A DNA stretch of 64,000 bases, taken from the NCBI RefSeq assembly GCF_034067285.1, contig NZ_CP139286.1:2480001-2544000 (forward strand), given 5' to 3'. This DNA comes from Acinetobacter pittii. Lineage in GTDB: Bacteria; Pseudomonadota; Gammaproteobacteria; Pseudomonadales; Moraxellaceae. The position numbers were made by a program, and so were the translations under genes. Below the pieces are notes generated by a model. That model was not told where the DNA came from. It saw only the letters and a list, made by a program, of their open reading frames with translations, and searched no databases. This document shows positions 49,927 to 58,857 of the stretch, in pieces (within the stretch, counting starts at the first letter, position 1; each line of letters starts with the position of its first letter).

Positions 49927-50886
49927 ATGATCTCGACCGCAGTTAAAAAATCATTCAAAAAACTTACATTTCAGCGTGAAATTGAGTTACCCGATTTTGC
50001 TAGCAAAAGTTCAATTCCAATTCGTCATTTAAATATTGGTTTTGATGGTAAGGAAATTGATGTCAGATTCTATATGGACAACCAATTTGCCACGATGTTT
50101 TTTGCCACGCTTTCGGTGTTTTTAACCTATGGTGAAGATCTAGTGATTGAAACCGCTCGTCACCACCGTGAATTTATTAAAGATCCAATTTTAAAACAGC
50201 GCGTTACTTCGCTGATTGGCCAAGAGGCAATTCATTCAAAATTACACAATGAATATAACGATGCCCTTCAAGATGCCGAATATCCTGTTGCGCTCTATCG
50301 TTTTCTTGGCTCGAACTTCTTTAAATATGTTTTCTTAAAGTTTCCACAACCACTCAAACTATCAATGATGGCGGGTATTGAGCATTTTACTGCGGTACTT
50401 GCTGAATACATGATGAAGCATGAAAAGAATTTCTATTATTCAGATGATGCAAAAAGCCGTGCGTTGTGGATGTGGCACATGCTTGAAGAATCTGAACATA
50501 AAGATATTGCCTACGATGTCTATCAACTTTTAAATGGTAGTTATCCACTGCGCGCATCTGGTTTCTTCCTCGCTTTAATTACCATTTTAGGTTTAATCCC
50601 TGCGACTACGTTATTTGTGCCAGTATTAAGAAAGCCACAAGAAATGCTGACTTTAAAATTCTGGAAAGATGCTCGTCGCGGTGTAGGCTTAATCTTTGGT
50701 CCAAAAGATGGAGTTTTCGGTAGTACGATTGGTCAAATTCTTGACTACTTACGCCCAGACTTTCATCCAAATGATCATGATACAACTGAGTATCTTGAGT
50801 ATTACAAAAAGAAATTGCTGACCGAAGGCGGTGCAATTGCTCCTTATTTTGTTAAAGAATTTACCCCACCAGTACGCATGTCTTAA
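49927..50886 (+). CDS. Putative metal-dependent hydrolase family protein, ferritin-like (possible di-iron enzyme)
   Basis: 319 residues of the family often called predicted metal-dependent hydrolase. The metal pattern is that of four-helix di-iron proteins: a Glu in helix 1 (Glu70 or Glu75), Glu100-x-x-His103 (GQEAIHSK), Glu152 (IEHFTA), and Glu188-x-x-His191 (EESEH). A hydrophobic segment at about 212-232 suggests membrane attachment. The real reaction is unknown; an oxygenase or desaturase-like activity would suit the neighbours (inference). I chose ATG 49927, with AGGG about 8 nt ahead; the frame extends to a TTG at 49909. First gene of the TetR-controlled operon. Confidence 0.75.
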   Translation: MISTAVKKSFKKLTFQREIELPDFASKSSIPIRHLNIGFDGKEIDVRFYMDNQFATMFFATLSVFLTYGEDLVIETARHHREFIKDPILKQRVTSLIGQEAIHSKLHNEYNDALQDAEYPVALYRFLGSNFFKYVFLKFPQPLKLSMMAGIEHFTAVLAEYMMKHEKNFYYSDDAKSRALWMWHMLEESEHKDIAYDVYQLLNGSYPLRASGFFLALITILGLIPATTLFVPVLRKPQEMLTLKFWKDARRGVGLIFGPKDGVFGSTIGQILDYLRPDFHPNDHDTTEYLEYYKKKLLTEGGAIAPYFVKEFTPPVRMS

Positions 50887-50950
50887 TCGTCCTGTATTTC
50901 CAGCTATCAAAAGGTAGCTGGTATCTCTTCAAGCTATTTATGGATGAATC

Positions 50951-51784
50951 ATGATTTTATTTGGCAAAAAGAAAGTTAAACCAAGCCAAAAAGCTTATGC
51001 CGTAGTGACGGGTGCAGGCAGTGGGATTGGTCGAAGTTTTGCAGTTGAACTGGCAAATCGCGGTGGCAGCGTAGTATGTGCAGATATTAATCTCGAAGCT
51101 GCTGAAGAAACTGTAAAGTTAATTGAACAGTTAGGACAAAAAGCATTTGCTGTAAAGTGCGATGTTGGGCAAGCAGAACAAGTACAGGCTTTGGCTGATC
51201 AAGCAGAACAGTTACTTGATCATCCGGTAACACTCATCATTAATAATGCGGGTGTGGGATTGGGTGGTAAATTTGATGAACTCAGTCTAGAAGACTGGAA
51301 CTGGGTCATGAATATTAACCTTTGGGGTGTCATTCACGGTTGTCATGCTTTTGTTCCAAAATTTAAAAAGTTAGGTTACGGCGCGATTATTAATGTGGCA
51401 TCTGCGGCGTCCTATACGGCTGCACCAGAAATGACTGCTTATAACGTGACTAAAGCGGGTGTACGCGCGCTTTCAGAAACGCTTTCTGCTGAACTGTGTA
51501 AGTTTAATATTAAAGTGAATGTACTCTGCCCTACCTTGGTCCCTACCAATATCATTAAAAATGGTCGAATTCCTGGACGCTATTCAAAGCTTGCAGATCA
51601 TGCACTGATGAACTATGCCTTAACGACAAGTGATGATGTTGCAAGATTAACGCTTAATCGCCTTGATCAAGATGAGCTTTATACCATTCCTCAAATTGAT
51701 GCGAAGTTATTCTGGCTCATGAAACGTGCTTCTCCAAGCTTGTATACCAAGTTCCTTGGCACATCGTACAAATTATTTAAATAA
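50951..51784 (+). CDS. Short-chain dehydrogenase/reductase (SDR-A)
   Basis: 277 residues, classical SDR: TGAGSGIG at 20-27, NNAG at 98-101, catalytic Ser151, Tyr164 and Lys168 (YNVTK), then LCPTLVPTN. An acidic residue after strand 2 (CADIN) suggests preference for NAD(H). It would oxidise or reduce an alcohol/ketone in the pathway of its neighbours. 64 bp after the di-iron-like gene and 22 bp before the monooxygenase gene, so cotranscribed. Confidence 0.9.
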   Translation: MILFGKKKVKPSQKAYAVVTGAGSGIGRSFAVELANRGGSVVCADINLEAAEETVKLIEQLGQKAFAVKCDVGQAEQVQALADQAEQLLDHPVTLIINNAGVGLGGKFDELSLEDWNWVMNINLWGVIHGCHAFVPKFKKLGYGAIINVASAASYTAAPEMTAYNVTKAGVRALSETLSAELCKFNIKVNVLCPTLVPTNIIKNGRIPGRYSKLADHALMNYALTTSDDVARLTLNRLDQDELYTIPQIDAKLFWLMKRASPSLYTKFLGTSYKLFK

Positions 51785-51806
51785 GAAATTTATAGGTAGT
51801 ACACAT

Positions 51807-53330
51807 ATGACTGCTCAAATGAAAACAAATGCTTCAGCAAAAAAAGCTGTCAAATCACCAAACCATATTTTCGATACTTTTATTGTGGGTGCTGGCATTT
51901 CAGGGATCGCTGCTGCCATTCGCCTAGATCAAGTTGGTTATACCAATTATAAGATTATTGAAAAAGCTGGCCGCGTGGGTGGAACATGGCGTGAAAACAC
52001 CTATCCAGGTTGTGGTTGCGATGTACCGTCTGCTCTTTATTCTTATTCATTTGCACCAAGTGCAAAATGGAGCCATTTATTTGCGCGCCAACCAGAAATC
52101 TTAAGTTATCTGGAAGATGTGAGTAACGAATTTAATGTGACGTCTAAAATCGAATTTAATAATGAATTGCTGAATGCGGCATGGGATGACTCACGTCACG
52201 TGTGGGTACTGGATACCACGACTGGTCAATATTTGTCTAAAACCGTTATTTTTGCCACAGGTCCAATTACCGAAGCTCAAATTCCACGTCTTGAAGGACT
52301 AGAAACATTTAAAGGCGAAATGTTCCATTCGGCTAAATGGAACCATGATTATGATTTGACAGGTAAACGTATTGCCGTGATTGGTACTGGCGCATCTGCC
52401 ATTCAGTTTGTGCCACAAATTCAACCAAAAGCGAAAGAACTTTTTGTATTCCAACGTACAGCACCTTGGGTATTACCAAAACCAGATACGGACTTGGGCG
52501 AATTTAGTAAATCAGTCATTGCGAAATATCCAGCTATTCAGGCGAGCTGGCGTAAAAGTGTAGCGTTAACGCTAAATGCAATTAACTTTGGTTTACGTAA
52601 CCCCCTTGCCCTAAAACCAGTAAATGTTTTGGGTAAGCAATTACTTAAATTGCAGATTAATGATCCTGTGCTACGCAAAAATGTCACGCCAAACTTTGAT
52701 ATTGGCTGTAAACGTATTTTATTCGCTAACAATTACTACCCTGCGCTACAAGCACCAAATACGACTCTCATTCCTCATGGTTTAGTGAAAGTTGAAGGCA
52801 ATACGGTGGTTGCTGCCAATGGTGAACGTCACGAAGTTGATGTGATTATTTGGGGTACAGGCTTTGAAGTATCTCACCCGCCAATTGGTAAACGTGTCCA
52901 CAATGAAAAAGGTCAATGTTTACAAGATATATGGAAAGATAGTTCGCCAGAGGCTTACTTAGGTACCAACATTGAAAATGTACCAAATGCATTTTTAATT
53001 TTGGGTCCTAACGTATTGGTCTATGACTCTTTCATTGGTCTAGCAGAAGCGCAGTTAGACTATATCGTAGATGGCTTATTGAAAATTAAAAACAAAGGAA
53101 TTAGCAAATTAAATGTTAAATCTGATGTGATTAAAAAGCATAACGATTTAGTGCAAAAACACTTGCAAACGACCGTATTTAATAGCGGCGGATGTAAGAG
53201 TTACTATCTTGATGCAAACGGACGTAACTTTGCCGCATGGCCTTGGTCATTGAAAAAGCTGAAACAACGTTTGAAAAAAGTAGATTTGAAAGATTATGAA
53301 GTGACGTATCAAACGACAAAAACTCACTAA
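51807..53330 (+). CDS. Flavin-containing monooxygenase, Baeyer-Villiger type (FMO-A)
   Basis: 507 residues. The FAD site is VGAGISG (27-33), then GGTWRENTYPG, the type I BVMO fingerprint F-x-G-x-x-x-H-x-x-x-W at 168-178 (FKGEMFHSAKW; the next residue is Asn rather than Pro/Asp), and the NADPH site GTGASA (193-198). Such enzymes insert oxygen next to a carbonyl or oxygenate N or S atoms. Start ATG 51807 has AGGT upstream; the frame runs back into the SDR gene. Shares long identical stretches with FMO-B at 55477. A hairpin follows at 53365. Confidence 0.9.
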   Translation: MTAQMKTNASAKKAVKSPNHIFDTFIVGAGISGIAAAIRLDQVGYTNYKIIEKAGRVGGTWRENTYPGCGCDVPSALYSYSFAPSAKWSHLFARQPEILSYLEDVSNEFNVTSKIEFNNELLNAAWDDSRHVWVLDTTTGQYLSKTVIFATGPITEAQIPRLEGLETFKGEMFHSAKWNHDYDLTGKRIAVIGTGASAIQFVPQIQPKAKELFVFQRTAPWVLPKPDTDLGEFSKSVIAKYPAIQASWRKSVALTLNAINFGLRNPLALKPVNVLGKQLLKLQINDPVLRKNVTPNFDIGCKRILFANNYYPALQAPNTTLIPHGLVKVEGNTVVAANGERHEVDVIIWGTGFEVSHPPIGKRVHNEKGQCLQDIWKDSSPEAYLGTNIENVPNAFLILGPNVLVYDSFIGLAEAQLDYIVDGLLKIKNKGISKLNVKSDVIKKHNDLVQKHLQTTVFNSGGCKSYYLDANGRNFAAWPWSLKKLKQRLKKVDLKDYEVTYQTTKTH

Positions 53331-53364
53331 TTTGTAATTTCGATCAAATCAGTTGTAAGAAACA

Positions 53365-53405
53365 GGCAGTGTATTTTAGGTTTTCATGAAATACACTGCC
53401 TTCTT
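53365..53405 (+). terminator. Hairpin after FMO-A (possible operon end)
   Basis: A perfect 12-bp stem GGCAGTGTATTT / AAATACACTGCC with a 12-nt loop, followed by TTCTTCGTT. It may stop or reduce transcription into the methyltransferase gene 40 bases on. Confidence 0.6.
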
Positions 53406-53443
53406 CGTTGAATATCTTCAAGAAATAAAAAAACAGGATAAAG

Positions 53444-54319
53444 ATGAAAGAAGGTCAATCAAGTCGTACCGCCGAAGCTGCCGCTGCATTACGGGCCAAT
53501 CATTTTCAAAATGCAAAGAACCCTGTATTTTCAGACCCTTATGCTTTTGAGCTAACCAGTAAAGGCTGGAAAAAACTGCTCTCTAACCCACTGATTGTTA
53601 AAGTCATGAATTCTTCGGTTTTAAACCGCACTTTAGGTTTACTTACTGGGCAAGTGGTCGGACGCTCGCGCTATGCCGAAGATTTACTTGATCAGGCAGT
53701 TCAAAAAGACACTCAACAATATGTGTTAGTGGGTGCTGGCCTAGACTCTTTTGCACTACGTGAATCACTCCATTACCCTACTTTGAAAATCTTTGAAGTA
53801 GACCATCCTGACACTCAAGCAGCCAAACAAGCCAAGCTAAAAAAGTTAGGAAATATTCCTGCTACCGTTGAGTTTGTCGCGATTAACTTTGAAAAAGAAT
53901 CCATTTCGGAAGCTTTGACTAGAAGTCTCTATGAGCCAACCGCTCCTGCATTTTTTTCGTGGTTAGGCACAACGCACTATTTAAACCCGCAAACTACCCT
54001 AGAAACTTTAAAAAGTATTGCTAACTTTGCTGCAAACGGTAGTGAAGTGGTACTCGACTATTCAACCGATTTTCAGGAATTAAACGGTATTGAGCGACTT
54101 GGAAGTATGGGCGTAGCACAGTTTACCCATTTGCTGAAAGAGCCTTTACTAGGTCAATTTAAACCAATAGATTTACATCATGCAGTGGAGCAGATGGGAT
54201 TTGAAGTAGTCGAAGATCTTTCCGGTGAAGCCATTACTGAACGATATTTTAATGCGCGAATTGATGAAATTCGCCACACTTCAGCCACGCGTTTATTACA
54301 TTTGCGTTTAGCGAAATAA
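53444..54319 (+). CDS. Class I SAM-dependent methyltransferase (PPM/leucine carboxyl methyltransferase-like)
   Basis: 291 residues. It opens RTAEAAAALRANHFQ and has the SAM motif LVGAGLDSFALR (95-106), with FEVDHP after strand 2 and FSWLGTTHYL, as in the PPM/LCMT family that often O-methylates carboxylates or polyketides. Substrate unknown. It is the fourth gene after tetR on the plus strand; a hairpin separates it from FMO-A, so it may have weaker expression. It converges with the AraC-type gene, only 7 bp away. Confidence 0.82.
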   Translation: MKEGQSSRTAEAAAALRANHFQNAKNPVFSDPYAFELTSKGWKKLLSNPLIVKVMNSSVLNRTLGLLTGQVVGRSRYAEDLLDQAVQKDTQQYVLVGAGLDSFALRESLHYPTLKIFEVDHPDTQAAKQAKLKKLGNIPATVEFVAINFEKESISEALTRSLYEPTAPAFFSWLGTTHYLNPQTTLETLKSIANFAANGSEVVLDYSTDFQELNGIERLGSMGVAQFTHLLKEPLLGQFKPIDLHHAVEQMGFEVVEDLSGEAITERYFNARIDEIRHTSATRLLHLRLAK

Positions 54320-54326
54320 AATTTGA

Positions 54327-55340
54327 CTATTGATTATTTAAACGCATGGCATGAGGTGTTTTGCCATGCCATCTTTTATAAGCATGAATAAAACTAGCTG
54401 TTTCTGCATAGCCTAACCACTCTGCAATCTGTTCAACTGAAGCCTTAGGCACGGTCAAATATTGCTCTGCTAAAACCTGTCTAACTTCTTCACGAATCTG
54501 GATAAACGTCATCTCTTCTTGCGCTAAATGGCGACGTAAAGTGCGAGCATTTAAATGCAGTCGATTGGCAACCACTTCCATGGATGGCATTTCACCGCGA
54601 ATATTCATCAATTGTTGTTGCACCAATGCCGTGAACTTCTTTTGTGACTGACGTTTATCAAGAATTTGCCGACATTGCTCTTCAGCTGTATGTAAAACCA
54701 GATCATTCGCCATCTGCAATTTCTGGTCGACTTTGTGCGCATCGAGTAGAACAAAATTCCGGCCTGCGCCAAACTCTGGCAAGATGCCAAACAAATCTAT
54801 ATAAGGTTGTACATCATGTTTAGGCTGAAAAGAAAAAGCCAAATACTGGCAAAAATTATCTTGTACTAAGTCGCGTTGCACCGTAATAAGCGCGGCAGCA
54901 TCACGTTGAATAATAAATTGTCTGACCGAAGATGGTATATCTTCATCTGTGAGTTCAATAAGGGTACCGTCTTTAGTGTCTGAAACAATAAAACGGGTAA
55001 ACGCAAACGTTAATGAAAAATAAGTCAGTGCAAAATCAAGCGCTTCACGGATGCTAGCACTACTTATAAGCGCCATGCCTAAAGGTCCAAATGTGGTGAA
55101 ATGATAACGTGTACCTACTTCTAAACCTAAAGTTGGCCGATCTTCAAAGAGTTCAACTAAATTATGGATGAGCTTTAATTCTTGGTGCCCCGAGACCACC
55201 ATATTGGGATCAAGCAGTTGCTGCTGGCTAATTCCAGTCCCTTTTAAAATCGTTTGATAAGAAACGCCTGATTCAACCGCAAAATCAGCCATTAACCGAA
55301 CACTATGTATACTGCGTTCAAAAGCCCATGCATACGTCAC
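54327..55340 (-). CDS. AraC-family regulator with VirS/OruR-type N-terminal domain
   Basis: 337 residues. The N-terminal Arabinose_bd-type domain (PF12625-like: FGPLGMALISSASIREALDF) senses a ligand and the C-terminal pair of helix-turn-helices (SMEVVANRLHLNARTLRRHL and VEQIAEWLGYAETASFIHAY) binds DNA. This is the architecture of M. tuberculosis VirS and Pseudomonas OruR. It is divergent from FMO-B, exactly as virS is from mymA. A TGTCCTC direct repeat in the 136-bp gap is a likely binding site. Confidence 0.88.
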   Translation of the reverse strand: MTYAWAFERSIHSVRLMADFAVESGVSYQTILKGTGISQQQLLDPNMVVSGHQELKLIHNLVELFEDRPTLGLEVGTRYHFTTFGPLGMALISSASIREALDFALTYFSLTFAFTRFIVSDTKDGTLIELTDEDIPSSVRQFIIQRDAAALITVQRDLVQDNFCQYLAFSFQPKHDVQPYIDLFGILPEFGAGRNFVLLDAHKVDQKLQMANDLVLHTAEEQCRQILDKRQSQKKFTALVQQQLMNIRGEMPSMEVVANRLHLNARTLRRHLAQEEMTFIQIREEVRQVLAEQYLTVPKASVEQIAEWLGYAETASFIHAYKRWHGKTPHAMRLNNQ

Positions 55341-55354
55341 TATATTGCTCAGAA

Positions 55355-55382
55355 TGTCCTCGAATCACAATATTTTGTCCTC
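55355..55382. promoter_or_regulatory. Direct repeat, candidate AraC-type binding site
   Basis: TGTCCTC occurs at 55355-55361 and 55376-55382, 21 bp apart start to start, that is two helix turns on one face, as in AraC-family half-site pairs. It is adjacent to the regulator's start codon and 95 bp before FMO-B. Confidence 0.55.
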
Positions 55383-55476
55383 ATCCATCCTCTAAATCAA
55401 GTTAATAAACGTCTATTCTGCATACAGGAAATTGCGATTTCTTCGCCCACTGTTTTTAAGGATTTTAGAGCAGCCT

Positions 55477-56964
55477 ATGTTTAATTCGACGTCTAATTCA
55501 AATAAAAATGTACGCATCGCTATTATTGGCACTGGCTTTGGTGGTCTAGGACTTGCCATTCGTCTCAAACGAGCAGGTTTTGAACAATTTACCCTATTTG
55601 AAAAAGCTGCCGATGTCGGCGGTGTCTGGCGTGACAATACCTATCCAGGTGCTGCATGTGATGTGCCTTCTCATTTGTATTCTTTTTCTTTTGAACAAGA
55701 GCTGGGCTGGAAAAATCGCTACGGAACATCTCAAGAGATTTATCAATATTTACGCCACTGTGCCGACAAATATGATATTCGCCCGCATGTTCAATTTAAT
55801 ACTGAAATTGCCAGTGCCGAATTTGATGCTCTACAGGGTGTATGGCACATTCAAAGTACGACTGGTGAACAGTTTGAAGCTGAATTTTTAGTCGGTGCGG
55901 TGGGTCAGCTTAACCGCCCTGCCTATCCGAAACTTAAAGGTATTGAAAACTTTAAAGGTAAAGCATTCCACTCAGCGCGTTGGGATCATGACTATGATTT
56001 AACTGGCAAACGTGTTGCGGTAATCGGTACAGGTGCAAGTGCAATTCAGTTCGTACCTGAAATTGCAAAACAGGTTGCCCATCTCGATGTTTACCAACGC
56101 TCTGCACCCTACGTGATTCCTAAACCAGATCGGGTTTACCAACCTTTAGAGAAAAAGGCTTTCCGTAAATTGCCAATTTTGCAAAGTCTGGATCGAGCTT
56201 TGCAATATGGTCATCATGAAATTCGTTTGCTGGCCTTTACGACTTCTTTAAATGAAATGCCTCTGGTGGAATATTTATTCCAGCGTCACATCCGTAAAGT
56301 CGTCAAAGATGGGAAGTTACGCCATCGTTTAATGCCGGATTATCCTATTGGCTGCAAGCGTATTTTAATTTCAAATCATTGGTATGAAACCCTGACTCAG
56401 CCTCACGTAGACGTCATTAATACAGGCATTCAAGAAATTACCGAAAACGGCATTTTAGATACGGAAGGAAATCTGCGTGAAGTCGATACCATTATTTATG
56501 GTACGGGCTTTGCCGCAACAGAGTTTATGGCGCCAATGCAGATTACAGGTCTTGATGGTCGTACCTTAAAAGTCACATGGAAAGATGGTGCAGAAGCTTA
56601 TCTCGGCTTAACTGTGAGCGGCTTTCCAAACTTCTTTATGCTCTATGGTCCAAACACCAATCTTGGGCATAACTCAATTGTGTATATGATTGAAAGTCAG
56701 GTGAATTATATTTTAGATGCCATTCAAACAACCCTACAAAACAAACTTCTGTTCACCAATGTTCGTGCAGAAGTTCAACATGAGTTTAATCAAAGCATTC
56801 AAGAAAAAATGAAAAAAACTGTCTGGGCACAAGGTTGTACCAGTTGGTATCAAACTGCTGATGGCAAAAATACCAATAACTGGCCGGGTTTTACCCTCGA
56901 ATATCGACAACGTACTCGTCGCTTCGATATTGAAAACTACACTCAGGTTTCGGCTATTTCTTAA
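55477..56964 (+). CDS. Flavin-containing monooxygenase, Baeyer-Villiger type (FMO-B, MymA-like)
   Basis: 495 residues. FAD site IIGTGFGG (16-23), GGVWRDNTYPG, full BVMO fingerprint F-x-G-x-x-x-H-x-x-x-W-D at 159-170 (FKGKAFHSARWD), NADPH site GTGASA (184-189). It matches FMO-A at many segments and has the same fingerprint type as M. tuberculosis MymA. I chose ATG 55477 with AGAG about 7 nt ahead; the frame extends to 55432. First gene of the four-gene operon FMO-SDR-esterase-GMC. Substrate unknown. Confidence 0.9.
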   Translation: MFNSTSNSNKNVRIAIIGTGFGGLGLAIRLKRAGFEQFTLFEKAADVGGVWRDNTYPGAACDVPSHLYSFSFEQELGWKNRYGTSQEIYQYLRHCADKYDIRPHVQFNTEIASAEFDALQGVWHIQSTTGEQFEAEFLVGAVGQLNRPAYPKLKGIENFKGKAFHSARWDHDYDLTGKRVAVIGTGASAIQFVPEIAKQVAHLDVYQRSAPYVIPKPDRVYQPLEKKAFRKLPILQSLDRALQYGHHEIRLLAFTTSLNEMPLVEYLFQRHIRKVVKDGKLRHRLMPDYPIGCKRILISNHWYETLTQPHVDVINTGIQEITENGILDTEGNLREVDTIIYGTGFAATEFMAPMQITGLDGRTLKVTWKDGAEAYLGLTVSGFPNFFMLYGPNTNLGHNSIVYMIESQVNYILDAIQTTLQNKLLFTNVRAEVQHEFNQSIQEKMKKTVWAQGCTSWYQTADGKNTNNWPGFTLEYRQRTRRFDIENYTQVSAIS

Positions 56965-57008
56965 ACAAGCTTCACCATAGGAAATGAGAAAAATAAACGG
57001 AGAATTTT

Positions 57009-57863
57009 ATGAAGTCTTTTAAAAATAAAGTCGCAGCTGTGACAGGTGCAGGTTCTGGGATTGGACAAGCAATTGCTATAGCACTCGCAAAACAAGGTTG
57101 TCATCTAGCACTTTCTGATATCAGTGAAGCTGGATTAGCTAAAACAGTCGAGCTGTTAACGCCTTATTCAGTCAAAGTAACCACACAAAAAGTCGATGTG
57201 GCTAAGCGTGATGAAGTTGCAACTTGGGCAAAGGCAGTTGTAGATGAACATGGCCAAGTTAACCTGATTTTTAATAATGCTGGTGTCGCAATAGGCAGTA
57301 CGGCTGAAGGTGTGAGCTATGAAGATCTTGAATGGCTCATTGGTATTAACTTTTGGGGCGTGGTTTATGGCACCAAAGAATTTTTACCTTACTTAAAGCA
57401 AAGTGGTGATGGGCATATTATTAATATTTCCAGTATGTTTGGCTTAACAGCTCAACCGACCCAAAGTGCTTATAACGCCAGTAAATTTGCTGTTCGTGGC
57501 TTTACCGAGTCTCTACGCCAAGAACTCGATATGCAAAATGCTGGAGTGAGTGCGACCTGTGTGCATCCGGGTGGTATTCGTACCAATATTGCCAAAGCTG
57601 CCCGCATGAATAATAGTGTCCAGTCTTTAGGAATGGATCCTTTAAAAAGTCAGGATGCTTTCGATAAATTACTTCGCACCCCTGCTGACGATGCCGCTCA
57701 ACAAATTTTAGAAGCTGTTCGTAAAGACCGTCGCCGCTTACTGATCGGAGCCGATGCGAAAGCCGTTGATGTGATTCAACGTATTCTTCCACAGGGTTAC
57801 CAAAAGATTTTTGCAACTGCCACTGCCTTGCAAACTCGCCTACTCAACAAATCAGCAAAATAA
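57009..57863 (+). CDS. Short-chain dehydrogenase/reductase (SDR-B)
   Basis: 284 residues: TGAGSGIG at 12-19, NNAG at 89-92, catalytic Ser142, Tyr155 and Lys159 (YNASK), and a PGGIRTNI segment. It is a second SDR paralogue in the cluster, more like the acetoin/alcohol dehydrogenase-type SadH than SDR-A. GGAG lies 6-7 nt before the ATG, and the gene is 44 bp after FMO-B. In M. tuberculosis the gene after lipR in the mymA locus is also an SDR. Confidence 0.9.
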   Translation: MKSFKNKVAAVTGAGSGIGQAIAIALAKQGCHLALSDISEAGLAKTVELLTPYSVKVTTQKVDVAKRDEVATWAKAVVDEHGQVNLIFNNAGVAIGSTAEGVSYEDLEWLIGINFWGVVYGTKEFLPYLKQSGDGHIINISSMFGLTAQPTQSAYNASKFAVRGFTESLRQELDMQNAGVSATCVHPGGIRTNIAKAARMNNSVQSLGMDPLKSQDAFDKLLRTPADDAAQQILEAVRKDRRRLLIGADAKAVDVIQRILPQGYQKIFATATALQTRLLNKSAK

Positions 57864-57935
57864 AAACAGTGGTCAGCATACGCTTAATTTTAAGAGATGC
57901 TGACTGATATTAAATGCTTAGTATGAGTCCTTATT

Positions 57936-58829
57936 ATGAAGCAGCTTCTTGCATGGACTATTCGTACCACACTACGTCCAGCTTTATCCCCTAAAACACC
58001 ACTAAAGCTACAACGTTTTTGTAGCGATGCAGCCAGTGCAATTGTGCTTGGGCCACGTGGCTATAAAACAAAAAAGCAAACCATCGCTCAAGTACCGACA
58101 ATCCATATTCAGCCCAAAACGACTCAATCAGGCCTCGGCATCTTGTATTTACATGGCGGTGGCTATGTGGTTGGTAGCTCAAAAAGTCACACTAAGCTTG
58201 CTGCTCAAATCGGACATGCAGCTCAAGCACAAGTCTGGTTACCTGAATATCGCCTAGCCCCTGAACACCCAAGCCCAGCTGCTCTTGAAGATGTAATTGC
58301 GGTTTATAAAGCCTTACTTGCTCAAGGGCAAGACCCGAAAAAACTCATGATTGCTGGGGATTCTGCGGGCGGTGGATTAAGCTTAATCACGGCAATTGCT
58401 TTACGGGATGCAGGTTTACCGTTACCAGCGGCATTAGTTTTACTTTCACCTTGGGTCGACTTAAGCCTTTCTGGAAGCACGATGAAAACGCATGCTACTC
58501 AAGATGCAATGCTGTCCAAAGACTGGTTAGCTTGGTGTGCAAATAACTACTGCGGCCAAAAATCGCTAACCGATCCAACCTGTTCTCCACTCTATGCTGA
58601 CTTAACTGGTTTACCGCCTATTCTGATTCATGTCGGTACCGAAGAAGTTTTATTAGATGATGCAAAACGCCTCGCTGAACAGGCTAAAAATTACGACATT
58701 TCGACGAATTTACGGGTTTATGACAAAGTCGGTCACGTTTTTCAATTTCATGCAGGTATACTAAAAGAATCCGATGACTCAATTGAGCGCATTGGGCAAT
58801 TCATTGATAAACATATGCAGTCAATATAA
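57936..58829 (+). CDS. Alpha/beta hydrolase, hormone-sensitive-lipase type (LipR-like)
   Basis: 297 residues. The oxyanion-hole HGGG is at 73-76 (YLHGGGYVVG), the nucleophile Ser143 in GDSAGGG (141-147), and the acid and His are supplied by VLLDDAK and KVGHVFQFH near the C-terminus. This HSL/type IV esterase group acts on short- to medium-chain esters, which a Baeyer-Villiger monooxygenase would produce. 72 bp downstream of SDR-B. LipR in the mymA operon has the same family and place. Confidence 0.88.
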   Translation: MKQLLAWTIRTTLRPALSPKTPLKLQRFCSDAASAIVLGPRGYKTKKQTIAQVPTIHIQPKTTQSGLGILYLHGGGYVVGSSKSHTKLAAQIGHAAQAQVWLPEYRLAPEHPSPAALEDVIAVYKALLAQGQDPKKLMIAGDSAGGGLSLITAIALRDAGLPLPAALVLLSPWVDLSLSGSTMKTHATQDAMLSKDWLAWCANNYCGQKSLTDPTCSPLYADLTGLPPILIHVGTEEVLLDDAKRLAEQAKNYDISTNLRVYDKVGHVFQFHAGILKESDDSIERIGQFIDKHMQSI

Positions 58830-58857
58830 AAAATATCACTAGACAGGAGCCTTTGGC

